This document shows, one piece after another, positions 53,861-63,500 of a DNA stretch of 64,000 bases. Source of the stretch: Streptomyces sp. NBC_00510 (GTDB lineage: Bacteria > Actinomycetota > Actinomycetes > Streptomycetales > Streptomycetaceae); assembly GCA_036013505.1 (NCBI GenBank), contig CP107851.1, positions 930,001 to 994,000 on the forward strand, written 5' to 3'. A program made the position numbers and the translations under genes. Position 1 is the stretch's first letter; each line of letters begins with the position of its first letter. The notes beneath the pieces are model-generated. The model ran no database searches. It was given only the letters and a program-made list of their open reading frames with translations, and was not told the DNA's origin.

Positions 53861-55435
53861 ATGCGGACTGAGCGGGTGATCCCGGTGTTCCAGCCGTTGG
53901 CGCCCGGTGATCCGGCCACCGTCGCGGGGTACCGGATCGCCGCCCGCCTCGGTGAGGGGGGCATGGGGACGGTGTACCTGTCGTACACACCCGGCGGGCG
54001 CCCGGTCGCCATCAAGGTGATCCGGCCGGAACTGGCCGCGGACCACGAGTTCCGCCGCAGGTTCCAGCTGGAGGTCCAAGCCGCCCAGCAGGTGCAGGGC
54101 CTGTACACCGCGCCGGTCATCGACAGCGACACCGATGGGGAGCGCCCCTGGCTCGCCACGGCGTATGTGGCGGGGCCCTCCCTGCAGGCGGCTGTCGGCC
54201 GGCACGGGCCGTTCCCGGTGCCTGCCGTGGCGCTCACCGTCGCCGGGATCGCCGAGGCCCTGCAGGCCATCCACAGCGTCGGCATCGTGCACCGCGACCT
54301 CAAACCGTCCAACGTGCTGCTGGCCGCCGACGGGCCGCGGGTCATCGACTTCGGGATCGCCCGGGCCGCCGACGCGACCTCGCTGACCCGCAGCGGCGTC
54401 ATCATCGGCACCCCCGCCTTCATGACCCCCGAGCAGGCCTCCGGCGCCCCGTGCCTGCCCCCCACCGACGTCTTCGCCCTCGGCCAGGTCGCCGTCTACG
54501 CCGCCACCGGCCGGCCCGCCTTCGGCGAGGGCACCCCGCACGCCGCCCTGTACCGCATCGTCCACGCGGAGCCCGAGCTGTCCGGCGTGCCCGATGAGCT
54601 CGCCGAACTGGCCCGGCTGTGCCTGAAGAAAGATCCGGCCGCCCGCCCCACCCCCGCCGAGGTCATCGACATCTGCCGTCGGATCTCACCGCGGACGGAA
54701 TTGCGCCGCCCCGAGGGCTGGCTCCCGCCGGCCGTCGCCGCCGACATCGGCCGCCACACCACCATGCCCGCCCCACCGCGCTCGCCCGTTCCGCGCCCGG
54801 GGCCCAGGCCGGGCGTCGTCGTGGCCGTCATCGCCGGCCTGGCGGCGGCGTGCGTCGCCGCGCTCCTCGTGTACGGCAGAACCGTGGACCGGTCGGACGG
54901 ACCGAGCGGGGCCGGATCGCCGGACCGCGGCTCCTCGACGTCGACCGCCCCGAGCGGCAGCGGCACCGGTGACGGCAGTGGAGGCGACAGCGGCGAGAAG
55001 GCCGCACCGGCGGCGGACCCGCCGTCCACGTCCTACAAGGGCGTCGACCTGGCCGACGGCTACACCATCTCCCTCTCGGAGCTGCCGCCCAAGCCGTACC
55101 ACCCGAAGACCGGCCCGCACTACGAAGGGGACTTCGGCTACTTCACCGACTGGGTCACGCAGAGCTGGGGCTTCGCCACGCCCGACGGCAACACCCTGGC
55201 GCTGCTCACCAACCGTCAGACCGGGTCGCTGGCCACGTGCCGCTCCGCGACCCGGTACTCCCAGCAGATCTCACGGGAGAACGCGGTCAAGGGCAGCCGG
55301 ATCTGCGTGGTCACCGCCGCCGGGCACATCGCACTCGTCACGGTACGGGGCTACTCCCCCGAGGGTGCGGACAACTACTACGCCACGGTCGACCTGACGG
55401 TCTGGCAGAACGCGGAGCAGCCCGGCGAGGATTGA
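53861..55435 (+). CDS. Receptor-type Ser/Thr protein kinase
   Basis: 524 residues; AAGGGGGG before ATG 53861. Kinase domain (about 20-275): LGEGGMGTVYLSY glycine loop, VAIKVIRPE lysine, HRDLKPSN catalytic loop (144), DFGIA (164) and GTPAFMTPEQASG activation loop. A Pro-rich juxtamembrane stretch precedes one membrane helix (VVVAVIAGLAAACVAALLVYG, about 320-340). The outer part has a Ser/Gly/Thr linker and then a compact domain (YEGDFGYFTDWVTQSWGFATPDGN, with two Cys) that does not look like PASTA. It could be a sensor for an unknown external signal. Confidence 0.92.
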   Translation: MRTERVIPVFQPLAPGDPATVAGYRIAARLGEGGMGTVYLSYTPGGRPVAIKVIRPELAADHEFRRRFQLEVQAAQQVQGLYTAPVIDSDTDGERPWLATAYVAGPSLQAAVGRHGPFPVPAVALTVAGIAEALQAIHSVGIVHRDLKPSNVLLAADGPRVIDFGIARAADATSLTRSGVIIGTPAFMTPEQASGAPCLPPTDVFALGQVAVYAATGRPAFGEGTPHAALYRIVHAEPELSGVPDELAELARLCLKKDPAARPTPAEVIDICRRISPRTELRRPEGWLPPAVAADIGRHTTMPAPPRSPVPRPGPRPGVVVAVIAGLAAACVAALLVYGRTVDRSDGPSGAGSPDRGSSTSTAPSGSGTGDGSGGDSGEKAAPAADPPSTSYKGVDLADGYTISLSELPPKPYHPKTGPHYEGDFGYFTDWVTQSWGFATPDGNTLALLTNRQTGSLATCRSATRYSQQISRENAVKGSRICVVTAAGHIALVTVRGYSPEGADNYYATVDLTVWQNAEQPGED

Positions 55436-55466
55436 CCCACGGCACGTACGGGGTCCGCGACGGTGC

Positions 55467-55679
55467 TCAGGCCGGCACGGGCAGCGGTCCCCCGGCGCGG
55501 CGCCTGCGGGCCCGGCCGGGGACCGTCCGCTCGTACACCGGCCCCACGACCAGCCAGGCGACCGTCCAGGGCGCGCGCACGCAGGCCAGGAGCCCGCGCG
55601 GCCACGGGCGCCGGGGAGGGTGGGCGCTCCGGTCCTTGCGGTGTGCGCCGTGGAGCCGTGCCGGATTGTCCGTGCTCAT
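55467..55679 (-). CDS. Small hypothetical protein
   Basis: 70 residues from ATG 55679, preceded by GAGGTGAT with good spacing. MSTDNPARLHGAHRKDRSAHPPRRPWPRG, a hydrophobic middle (ACVRAPWTVAWLVVGPVYE) and a basic tail. No family recognised. An 11-bp inverted repeat at 55711-55741 lies in its leader. Convergent with the kinase. Confidence 0.5.
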   Translation of the reverse strand: MSTDNPARLHGAHRKDRSAHPPRRPWPRGLLACVRAPWTVAWLVVGPVYERTVPGRARRRRAGGPLPVPA

Positions 55680-55710
55680 GGGGATCACCTCGTCGTGGCG
55701 GGGCCGTCGT

Positions 55711-55741
55711 CCTGTCTGCTGTCTCGCCACCAGCAGACAGG
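55711..55741. repeat. 11-bp inverted repeat
   Basis: CCTGTCTGCTG (55711-55721) and CAGCAGACAGG (55731-55741) are exact reverse complements with a 9-nt spacer. Together with the palindrome at 55867 it occupies the 312-bp gap 55680-55991, which has no gene. Confidence 0.75.
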
Positions 55742-55866
55742 TGACGGAAGGCGCTGTCATGCCCCGAGATCGCGGGGCTTGAACGGCCGCCGGGGATGTG
55801 CAGGGCACCGGCCCGGCCGGTGGCACGCGGGGCGCCGGCGTTTGCGTCTCCCGAAGGCGCGATGAT

Positions 55867-55890
55867 CTACTTGCTTGGCGCAGCAAGTAG
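55867..55890. promoter_or_regulatory. Palindrome resembling a MarR/HxlR operator
   Basis: CTACTTGCT (55867-55875) and AGCAAGTAG (55882-55890), exact arms around TGGCGC, in a locally AT-richer stretch 102 bp before the SGNH esterase start. No regulator of that class is nearby. Confidence 0.55.
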
Positions 55891-55991
55891 CTTGTGCACG
55901 CGGCGTGATGCCGCCGCAGGAACCGCTGCGCAGCCGGGGGCCACCTCGTCCGGCGGCCCGGACGGCCAGGAACCACGACGAACGGACACAG

Positions 55992-56900
55992 ATGAAGAGA
56001 ACACTGACCCGGCCCGGCACCCGTCGCGGGGTCGCACTCGGTGCTGCCGCCCTGACGGGCATGGTGACGCTGCTGGGCTTCGGAGCAGGGACCGCCGGCG
56101 CGTCGCCGGCCGGTCACGGGGGCGGTGGACGGGACTACGTCGCGCTCGGCGACTCCTACGCGTCCGGCCCGCTGATCCCCGACCAGGTGGACCCGACGTG
56201 CCTGCGGTCGAGCCACAACTACCCCTCGCTCGTCGCGGCACGTGAGAACGCCCGCCTCACCGACGTCAGCTGCTCGGGGGCGACCACCGCGGAGATGACC
56301 GCGCCCCAGGGCGCCGCACCGGCGCAGCTCGCCGCCCTCAAGCGCAGCACGGACCTGGTCACGCTCAGCATCGGCGGCAACGACATCGGCTTCAGCAGCG
56401 TCATCGCCACCTGCGCCGGCGTGACGTCCTCCGACCCCACCGGGGCCCCCTGCCGCGCCCACTTCACCGCGGGCGGCCACGACCAGCTCGCGGAGCGCGT
56501 CGCGCAGACCGCGCCCAAGGTCGCCACCGTCATCCGCGGCATCCACCGGCGCGCGCCCCACGCCCGCGTCGTGGTGGTCGGGTACCCGGACCTGTTCCCT
56601 GACGACGGATCGGCCTGCACCAGCGCCACGGTGCCCTTCGCGGCCGGCGACTTCTCCTACCTGCGCGACACGGAAAAGGCGCTCAACGCCATGCTGGCCA
56701 CCCAGGCCCGCAAGGCGGGCGCGCGCTACGCCGACACCTACACCCCGACCATCGGGCACGACATGTGCGCGCCGACGGGCACGCGCTGGATCGAGTCCCT
56801 CGCCCCCGCGACCCCGGCGGCACCGGCGCATCCCAACGCCCAGGGCGAGGCGGCCATGGCCGGCGCCGTGCACCAGGTCGTCACCCGTCACCACCGCTGA
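55992..56900 (+). CDS. Secreted SGNH/GDSL esterase-lipase
   Basis: 302 residues from ATG 55992. A signal peptide ends GTAGASPAG. Block I GDSYASGPLIPDQ carries the nucleophile Ser, block III GGNDIGF the oxyanion Asn and block V AHPNAQGEAAMAG the catalytic His; ETACTS-type paired Cys residues (SACTSATV, HDMCAPTG) suit disulfides. It is paralogous to the esterase at 36782 but clearly diverged. Likely an extracellular acyl-ester hydrolase. A hairpin terminator follows. Confidence 0.92.
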   Translation: MKRTLTRPGTRRGVALGAAALTGMVTLLGFGAGTAGASPAGHGGGGRDYVALGDSYASGPLIPDQVDPTCLRSSHNYPSLVAARENARLTDVSCSGATTAEMTAPQGAAPAQLAALKRSTDLVTLSIGGNDIGFSSVIATCAGVTSSDPTGAPCRAHFTAGGHDQLAERVAQTAPKVATVIRGIHRRAPHARVVVVGYPDLFPDDGSACTSATVPFAAGDFSYLRDTEKALNAMLATQARKAGARYADTYTPTIGHDMCAPTGTRWIESLAPATPAAPAHPNAQGEAAMAGAVHQVVTRHHR

Positions 56901-56930
56901 CCCCGGTCGGCGCTGAACCCGTACGGTGAC

Positions 56931-56966
56931 CGAGGACCCGCCTCCCCTCGGGAAGGCGGGTCCTCG
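56931..56966. terminator. 13-bp hairpin between convergent genes
   Basis: Exact arms 56931-56943 and 56954-56966, between the SGNH esterase and the leftward flavin reductase. Confidence 0.78.
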
Positions 56967-56981
56967 CCGCATGACGTGCCG

Positions 56982-58439
56982 TCAGGCTGCCCGCATGTCC
57001 CGGTAGGTCTCCAGGACGCGCAGCCAGACCTCGCTGATCGTCGGGAAGGCGGGGACGGCGTGCCACAGCCGGTCCACCGGGATCTCACCGGCGACGGCGA
57101 CGGTCGCCGAGTAAAGCAGCTCCTGCACTCCCGGGCCCACGAAGGTGACGCCGACGACCGTGCCGCGGTCCGGGTCGATCAGGACGCGGGCCTTGCCCCG
57201 GTAGTCCTCGGCGTACTGCACGGCCCCGGCGAGACGCCCGATGTCGTAGTCCACGACGTCCACCCGGCGACCCGCGGCCTCCGCCTCACGGGTCGTCAGT
57301 CCGACGGAGGCGACCTCCGGGTCGGTGAACACCACCTGCGGCACGGCGTGGTTGTCGGCGGTCGCGACGTGCGCGCCCCACCTGCGGTCGTCCACGGGCT
57401 CGCCCTTGGCCCGTGCTCCGATCACCGCTCCCGCGATACGGGCCTGGTACTTCCCCTGGTGCGTCATCAGGGCGCGGTGGTTGACGTCGCCCGCCGCGTA
57501 CAGCCAGCCGTCGGCGACGGCCGTCACCCGGAACGTGTCGTCCACGGGCAGCCAGTCGCCGGGGGCCAGGCCGACCGTCTCCAGGCCGATGTCCGCGGTG
57601 CGGGGGGCGCGTCCGGTCGCGAAGAGGATCTCGTCGGCGACCAGCGTCCCGCCGTCCGCCAGCGTGACGCGTACGGGACCGTCCGGGCCGTCCTCTCGCG
57701 CCACGGCGGTCACAGAGACGCCGAACCGTACGTCCACACCGGCCTCGCGCAGGGCCTCGGCGACCATCTCCCCGGCGAACGGCTCCATGCGGGCGAGCAG
57801 TCCGCTGTTCCCCCGGACCAGCACGGTCACCTCGGAACCGAGCGCCCGCCACGCGGTGGCCATCTCGACGGCGACGACGCCGCCCCCGACCACCACCAGA
57901 CGGCCCGGTACCTCGTGGGCGCTCGTCGCCTCGCGGTTGGTCCAGGGACGCACCTCGGCGAGCCCCGGCAGATCCGGGAGCAGCGTCGTGGTCCCGGTGG
58001 CGACGACGACGGCGTGCCGCGCGGTCAGGCGGACCGTCCCGCCGTCCGGCGTGTCCACCTCGACCTGCCGCGGCCCGTCCAGGCGGCCGTGGCCGCGCAC
58101 CAGGTCGACGGAGACGGAGTCCAGCCACTCGACCTGGTCGTCGTCCTTCCAGTGGGCGGAGAGCCGGTCGCGGTGGGCGAGGACCGCGGCCACGTCCAGC
58201 GGTGCCTCGACCGCGCCCCTCAGGCCGGGTATGCGGCGGGCGTCGGCCCGTGCCACCACGGGCCGCAGCAGCGCCTTGCTCGGTTCGCACGCCCAATACG
58301 AGCACTCGCCGCCGAGCAGTTCGCCCTCCACCAGCACGGTGGCCAGTCCGGCGGCGCTCGTCCGGTCGGCGACGTTCTCGCCGACCGGTCCGCCACCGAT
58401 GACGACGACGTCGTATTCCCGGGTTTCGTCGGTCTTCAT
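56982..58439 (-). CDS. FAD-dependent pyridine nucleotide-disulfide oxidoreductase
   Basis: 485 residues from ATG 58439. FAD motif VVVIGGGPVGENVADRTSAAG, redox-active disulfide in GGECSYWACEPSK (C-x4-C, as in lipoamide and mercuric reductases), NAD(P) motif VVVGGGVVAVEMATAW, second FAD motif YAAGDVNHRALMTHQGKYQ and a C-terminal dimer domain ending HAVPAFPTISEVWLRVLETY. It should use NAD(P)H to reduce a disulfide or similar substrate; the exact one is unknown. Confidence 0.88.
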   Translation of the reverse strand: MKTDETREYDVVVIGGGPVGENVADRTSAAGLATVLVEGELLGGECSYWACEPSKALLRPVVARADARRIPGLRGAVEAPLDVAAVLAHRDRLSAHWKDDDQVEWLDSVSVDLVRGHGRLDGPRQVEVDTPDGGTVRLTARHAVVVATGTTTLLPDLPGLAEVRPWTNREATSAHEVPGRLVVVGGGVVAVEMATAWRALGSEVTVLVRGNSGLLARMEPFAGEMVAEALREAGVDVRFGVSVTAVAREDGPDGPVRVTLADGGTLVADEILFATGRAPRTADIGLETVGLAPGDWLPVDDTFRVTAVADGWLYAAGDVNHRALMTHQGKYQARIAGAVIGARAKGEPVDDRRWGAHVATADNHAVPQVVFTDPEVASVGLTTREAEAAGRRVDVVDYDIGRLAGAVQYAEDYRGKARVLIDPDRGTVVGVTFVGPGVQELLYSATVAVAGEIPVDRLWHAVPAFPTISEVWLRVLETYRDMRAA

Positions 58440-58480
58440 AACTCGCTTCCAAAGGGGGCCAGAGGGGACCCGGTCACGGG

Positions 58481-58519
58481 CCCGCGGTGCCGCGGAGGGG
58501 GGATCCGCGGCACCGCGGG
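58481..58519. terminator. 16-bp hairpin after VOC gene
   Basis: Exact arms 58481-58496 and 58504-58519 with a 7-nt loop, downstream of the leftward VOC gene and upstream of the flavin reductase. Confidence 0.75.
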
Positions 58520-58578
58520 GGTTCAGGGGGTCGGGTGGTCGGGGAAGGTCGGGAGGTCGTCGAGGAGGGAGGGCGGGG

Positions 58579-59022
58579 TCAGCGCCCCGGCAGGCGCTCG
58601 GTGACCTCCTGGAGCGCCCAGCCGTTGCCGTCCGGGTCCGCGAAGGTCGCGAAGGAGCCGTAGCTGGCGCGCGCAGGGTGCGGGCCCGCGACCCGGCCGG
58701 TCTCGCCGGCGTGGTGGAAGACGCCGCCCGCGTCGTGGAACACCTCGCTGATGTCGACACCACGTGCCGCCAGTTCGGCGCGGGCCGCCACGATGTCCTC
58801 GACGATCAGGTGGAGGCCCTGCACGGTGCCCGGCGCGGCCGTGGTGACACCGTCGCCGAAGAGGATCGAGGCCCCGGATCCCTCCGGGGTGAAGTGGACG
58901 ACGCGGAATCCGTCGTCGCCGACGTAATCGACGTCCAGCCGGAAGCCCAGCGCCGCGTAGAAGTCCTTGGCCCGGTCCACATCGGACACGGGCAGCACCA
59001 CAACCTCGAGCTTCAGGTCCAT
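58579..59022 (-). CDS. VOC/glyoxalase-family protein
   Basis: 147 residues. Two beta-alpha-beta-beta-beta units: LEVVVLPVSDVDRAKDFYAALGF and VQGLHLIVEDIVAARAELAARG, closing with FADPDGNGWALQEV. The family metal ligands (His/Glu at strand ends) are partly present (HLIVED, LQEV). Members include glyoxalases, ring-cleavage dioxygenases and antibiotic-binding proteins; no safe substrate. Divergent from the broken MFS gene. Confidence 0.85.
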   Translation of the reverse strand: MDLKLEVVVLPVSDVDRAKDFYAALGFRLDVDYVGDDGFRVVHFTPEGSGASILFGDGVTTAAPGTVQGLHLIVEDIVAARAELAARGVDISEVFHDAGGVFHHAGETGRVAGPHPARASYGSFATFADPDGNGWALQEVTERLPGR

Positions 59023-59153
59023 CGGGTTCTCCCAGTTCTGAAATCGTCACCGCTTTGACTGGTGACGAGCATGGCCCAGCATTTCGTAACCTGTCAAGAC
59101 GGTGACGTCGGCACGTCCGCCACGAACGCCGGCCCGGCACCCCCAGGATATAT

Positions 59154-59165
59154 TTGACCCGTCAA
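59154..59165. promoter_or_regulatory. TTGAC/GTCAA palindrome in divergent gap
   Basis: TTGACCCGTCAA is a perfect-arm 12-bp palindrome. Related half-sites occur as TTTGAC at 59054 and TGTCAA at 59092, all between the VOC gene and the MFS remnant. Candidate operator for a regulator not in the window. Confidence 0.45.
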
Positions 59166-59227
59166 GCACTTGGCAGTCTGCCCGTGCCGCGTCCGCGCCC
59201 TCGTCGACATCCGTGAGGAAGACCGAG

Positions 59228-59580
59228 ATGACCACACCGGCTGTGACAACCCCGCGGCAGGAACCCCCGGCGGAGCGCGACGCCCGGCGGTGGTGGGCCC
59301 TGGGAGTGATCGCGCCGGCGCAGCTCATGGTCGTCCTCGACGCCACGATCGTGAGCATCGCCCTGCCGTCGGCCCAGCGCGACCTCGGGCTCACCGACGG
59401 CAGCCGGCAGTGGGTCGGACCGCCTGCACGCTCACCTTCGGCGGACCGCTGCTCCTCGACGGACGCATCGGGGACCTCGTGGACCGCAAGCGCGCCCTCG
59501 TCGCCGCCCTCCTCGCGAACGTCCCCTCACCGCGCCGCCGCGGGGGCGTGCTCGCGTCCGAGGTTCGGGCGGCGGCGTAG
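59228..59580 (+). pseudogene. MFS transporter remnant, frameshifted and truncated
   Basis: ATG 59228 opens a normal DHA2-type start: WWALGVIAPAQLMVVLDATIVSIALPSAQRDLGL, then SRQWV. At about 59417 the protein match moves to the next frame: TACTLTFGGPLLLDGRIGDLVDRKRALVAALL. One missing base in GTCGnGACC explains the shift (expected W-V-V-T-A-Y-T-L). The match ends after helix 2-3, and the frame closes at 59580. The remaining 400-odd residues are absent; an acetyltransferase gene follows at 59612. Confidence 0.85.
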
Positions 59581-59611
59581 CCGTACGGGCGGGCCGGGTA
59601 TCCTCCGCGGC

Positions 59612-60382
59612 GTGACCGAGATGATCAGCAATGCCGCGGTGGACGCCCTGCACGGGGCCATGGAGCGGCTGACGGACCTCCTGCCCGGCGCCTTCACGCG
59701 GCGCGGCCCGAAGGGCGGGCGGCTGGTGTGCACCGGCCTGCCGGTCGCCCTCCTCAACACGGTGTCCACGGGTCACGAACGGGATCTGCGGGAGACGGAG
59801 GCCCTCGCCGAGGAGCTGTCGGCGACGGGCCTGCCCTGGAGCATCCAGGTCCGCGGCGAGGCCGATCCGGAACTGACGGCGCTGGCGGCCCGGTTCGGCC
59901 GTACGGCCGGCACCACGCTCCCCCTGCTGGCGTGGGACGCCGCGTCGCTCGCCGATCTGCCCGCCGCGCCGCCCGGGGGCGGCACGGTGCGCACGCTCAC
60001 TGGTGCCGAGGCCGGGCGGTACTCCGCCGCGCTCGCGGCGGGGTTCGGCATGCCCGGGGAGGTCGCGGACGCGTTCGCCCTCCCGGCGCTGCTCGACGCC
60101 CCCGGCATGACCGCGTTCACCCTCGACGTGGACGGCGAGGCCGTCGCGACCGGGTTCAACGTCCTGGTCGGCGACCACGTGGGGATGTTCAACGGTTCGG
60201 TACCGCCGCGGCACCGGGGCAACGGCCACTACCGCACGCTGGTGACGGCCCGACTCCGCGACGCCGTCGCGTCGGGGGCCCGCCACGCGTTCACGCAGAA
60301 CTCCCCCATGTCCCGCCCCCTGTACGAGTCCCTGGGCTTCCGGCTCGTGGAGACCTGGACGTACCTCACCCCCGCGGGCTGA
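59612..60382 (+). CDS. GNAT-family acetyltransferase
   Basis: 256 residues from GTG 59612 (ATG 59621 is possible). The N-terminal half (LLPGAFTRRGPKGGRLVCTGLPVALLNTV) is a separate region; the C-terminal half has the GNAT signature VPPRHRGNGHYRTLVTARLRDA near residue 195 and FTQNSPMSRPLYESLGFRLVETW. Acceptor unknown. It lies immediately after the broken MFS gene. Confidence 0.82.
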   Translation: MTEMISNAAVDALHGAMERLTDLLPGAFTRRGPKGGRLVCTGLPVALLNTVSTGHERDLRETEALAEELSATGLPWSIQVRGEADPELTALAARFGRTAGTTLPLLAWDAASLADLPAAPPGGGTVRTLTGAEAGRYSAALAAGFGMPGEVADAFALPALLDAPGMTAFTLDVDGEAVATGFNVLVGDHVGMFNGSVPPRHRGNGHYRTLVTARLRDAVASGARHAFTQNSPMSRPLYESLGFRLVETWTYLTPAG

Positions 60383-60439
60383 CCCCTGGGCCGGCACCCA
60401 AGGGCGTCGCCGCTGCTCACAGGGCCGGCGGTGACGGAT

Positions 60440-60472
60440 GTTCACCTTGCACATTCCGGATGACCACCCGTT
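60440..60472. promoter_or_regulatory. Possible PHO box
   Basis: Three 11-nt units starting GTTCACC (60440), ACATTCC (60451) and GACCACC (60462) resemble the direct repeats bound by PhoP in Streptomyces, about 75 bp before a secreted phosphoesterase gene. Only the first unit is a full match. Confidence 0.35.
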
Positions 60473-60545
60473 TATCGGCGCTGCGACACCGACGGCACAT
60501 CAACTGAACGGCGACCACCACCCCAACAGGGAAAGAAGTCAGCAA

Positions 60546-63500
60546 GTGCCGTTCCCCCTCCAGCCCGCCGTCCCGAGCCCGCGTTCCGCGGCACGACGTG
60601 GTGCCGCCGTGCTCGCCCTGGCCACCGCGCTCAGCATCGGCGCCGGGATGATGACGACCGCCCAGGCGTTCGCGCCCGAACAGCTCGTGTCGGCACCCGC
60701 GGGCGTGACGAAGCCGGGCAGCTCCGGCCACGGACTCATCCCGAGCACCCCCGGCGAGTCGATCGTCACCCGTGAGACCCGCACTCCGATCGCGCCCGGG
60801 CTGAACCTGACCCGCTTCGACCGTTTCGAGGCCGACGGCTGGGTCCGGGGGCAGGTGCTCGTCGCGGACCTCGCCGAGGACCGGCTCAGCGTGGACCACA
60901 TATCCTCCGGCACGGTCACCGGGAAGTCCCGGGTGACCGAGCAGGCCCGGCGCACCGGCGCCGTCGCCGCCGTCAACGGCGACTACTTCGACATGAACGA
61001 CACCGAGGCCCCGGTCGGCGCGGCGGTGTCGCGCGAGGACGGCCTGGTCAACTCGCCCACCGAGGGCCGCAACCAGACCGTCGCCATCGGCGCGGACGGT
61101 CTCGGCCGGCTCGCCCAGGTGTTCCTGGAGGGCGACGTCACCGTCGGCGGGACGGAGCACCTGAAGCTGTCCGGGGTCAACACCCCCGTCCTGGCGGCCG
61201 GCGGGATCGGGCTCTTCACCGACCAGTGGGGGGTCTCCCCGCGCACCAAGCCGGTCAGCGGTGCGGACCGGGTCACCGAGGTCCGGCTGCGCGACGGCAA
61301 GGTCACCGAGGTGCACACGTCCGTCAGCAGCGGCCCGATCCCCGCGGGCACCAGCGTGCTGCTCGGCCGGGAGGCGGGCGCCGACGCGCTCGCCGGGCTC
61401 GCGCCGGGCGACGCCGTCACCGTCGCCTACAAGCCGCGCGCCGACTTCGGCGACGTGGCGGTCGCGGTGGGCGGCGGCCAGGTCCTCGTCGCGGACGGCA
61501 CGGTCAAGCACTACACGGACGGCGACACCGTCACCGCCACCTCCCGCACCAGCGTCGGCTTCTCCGCCGACGGCCGCACCATGTACCTGGTCGCCGTCGA
61601 CGGCAAGCAGACCGACAGCCGCGGCATGGACCTCAACGAGCTCGGCGCCTTCATGAAGGGCCTCGGCGCCCGGAACGCCCTGAACATGGACGGCGGCGGT
61701 TCCACCACCATGGCCGCCCGGCTGCCGGGCGAGAGCACGACGGGCCTGGTCAACAGCCCGTCGGACGGTTCGGAGCGGCAGGTCGCCAACGGCCTCGGCC
61801 TGTTCGCCGCACCCGGCTCGGGCGCGGTCCGCGGCTTCCGCGTGCAGCCCGCGCTCACCGCGGACGGCTCGGAGAAGGTCTTCCCCGGGCTGCACCGCGC
61901 CGTGCGGGCGCTCGCCCACGACGAGACGTACGCGCCGGTGCCGGCCGGCCGGGTGCGGTGGCGGGGCGACGGCAGGGTGACCGTCCGCTCCGGGCACGAC
62001 GGATCCGCCGTCGTCACCGGCAAGCGCCCGGGCACCGCCAGGGTGGAGGCCTCCTCCGGTCACCGCGCCACGGGTTCGGCGGAGCTGACCGTGCTCGCCC
62101 CCGCGGTGCGGATCGCGCCGGGCAGCAGCCTGGTGGCCCTCGACGGCCTGGACGACACCGCCCGGCTGACCGTCACCGGTTACGACGCGCTCGGCGACTC
62201 CGCCCCGATCGACGCGTCCGACGTCAAGGTCACCGGCGGCGACGGGGTCGTCTCGGTGTCGCCCGCGGACGACGCGACCTTCACCGTGCGCGGCCTGGCT
62301 GACGGCGCGTCCACCACCTTGCACCTGACGGTCGGGAAGCTGACCACCGACGTCGCCGTCACCGTGGGCCTGGCCGAGAAGTCGTTCGCGGACCTGTCGG
62401 ACGCGGCCTCCTGGACCTCCGCGAACGACCGGGCGCCCGGCGGCTCCGTCACCCCGGCCGGGGGCCACGACGGCGCCCCCGGCCTGAAGCTGACGTACGA
62501 CTTCACCCGGTCGACGGCCACCCGCGGCCAGTACGCCGTGCCGCCGCAGCAGATCCAGCTGCCCGGCCAGCCGCAGGCCGTCACCATGTGGATCAACGGC
62601 GACGGCAACGGCGAGTGGCCACGCCTGCAGTACCGCACGGCCGCCGGTGTGACCGCCAACCTGGACGGCCCCACCATCACCTGGACCGGCTGGCGCAAGG
62701 TCGAGTTCCCCGTGCCCGTGGGCACCCCCTACCCGCTGACGTTCCAGCGGGTCCGGCTGCTGGAGACCAGCGCCGCCCGCTCCTACACCGGCGAGGTCAC
62801 CATCAGCGACCTGCGGGTCAAGGTCGCCCCCGACGTGGACCTGCCGGTGCGGCCGAAGGTCGAGGACCCGGTGGTCGTGACCAACGGCACCGTCGACGGC
62901 CGTCCCCTGCGCGTGGCCGTCATGTCCGACGCCCAGTTCGTCGCCCGTGACCCCGGCAGCCCGCTGGTCGCCGCGGCCCGCCGGACCCTGGAGGAGATCG
63001 CCGCGGCCAAGCCCGATCTGCTGGTCGTCAACGGCGACCTCGTCGACGAGGGCTCCCCGGCCGACTTCGCGCTCGCCCGCACGCTGCTCGACGAGTTCGA
63101 AGCCCGCACCAAGGGCACCGTCCCGTGGCACTACGTGCCGGGCAACCACGAGGTGATGGGCCCCGGGAACACCTCCAACTTCACGGCGGCCTTCGGTGAC
63201 ACGACGTCGGTCTTCGACGTCGAGGGCACCCGCTTCATCACCCTGGACTCCTCCAGCGGCACCCTGCGCGGCGGCGGCTTCGCCCAGCTCCAGATGCTGC
63301 ACGACCAGCTCCGCGACGCGGCCGCCGACCGTTCCGTCAGCGGTGTCGTGGTGTTCGAGCACCACCCGACCGAGGACCCGCTGCCGGACAGGGCCAGCCA
63401 GCTCGGCGACCGCAAGGAGGCCGCCCTGGTCGAGCAGTGGCTCGCCGACTTCCGGGCCGAGGGCCACAAGTCCGCCGCGTTCGTCGCCGGCCACGTCGGC

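Noticed and set aside
59102..60382. A single 426-residue MFS-acetyltransferase fusion
   Set aside because: The middle part is translated in the wrong frame after a one-base deletion; the MFS match continues in the next frame and the acetyltransferase has its own GTG start.
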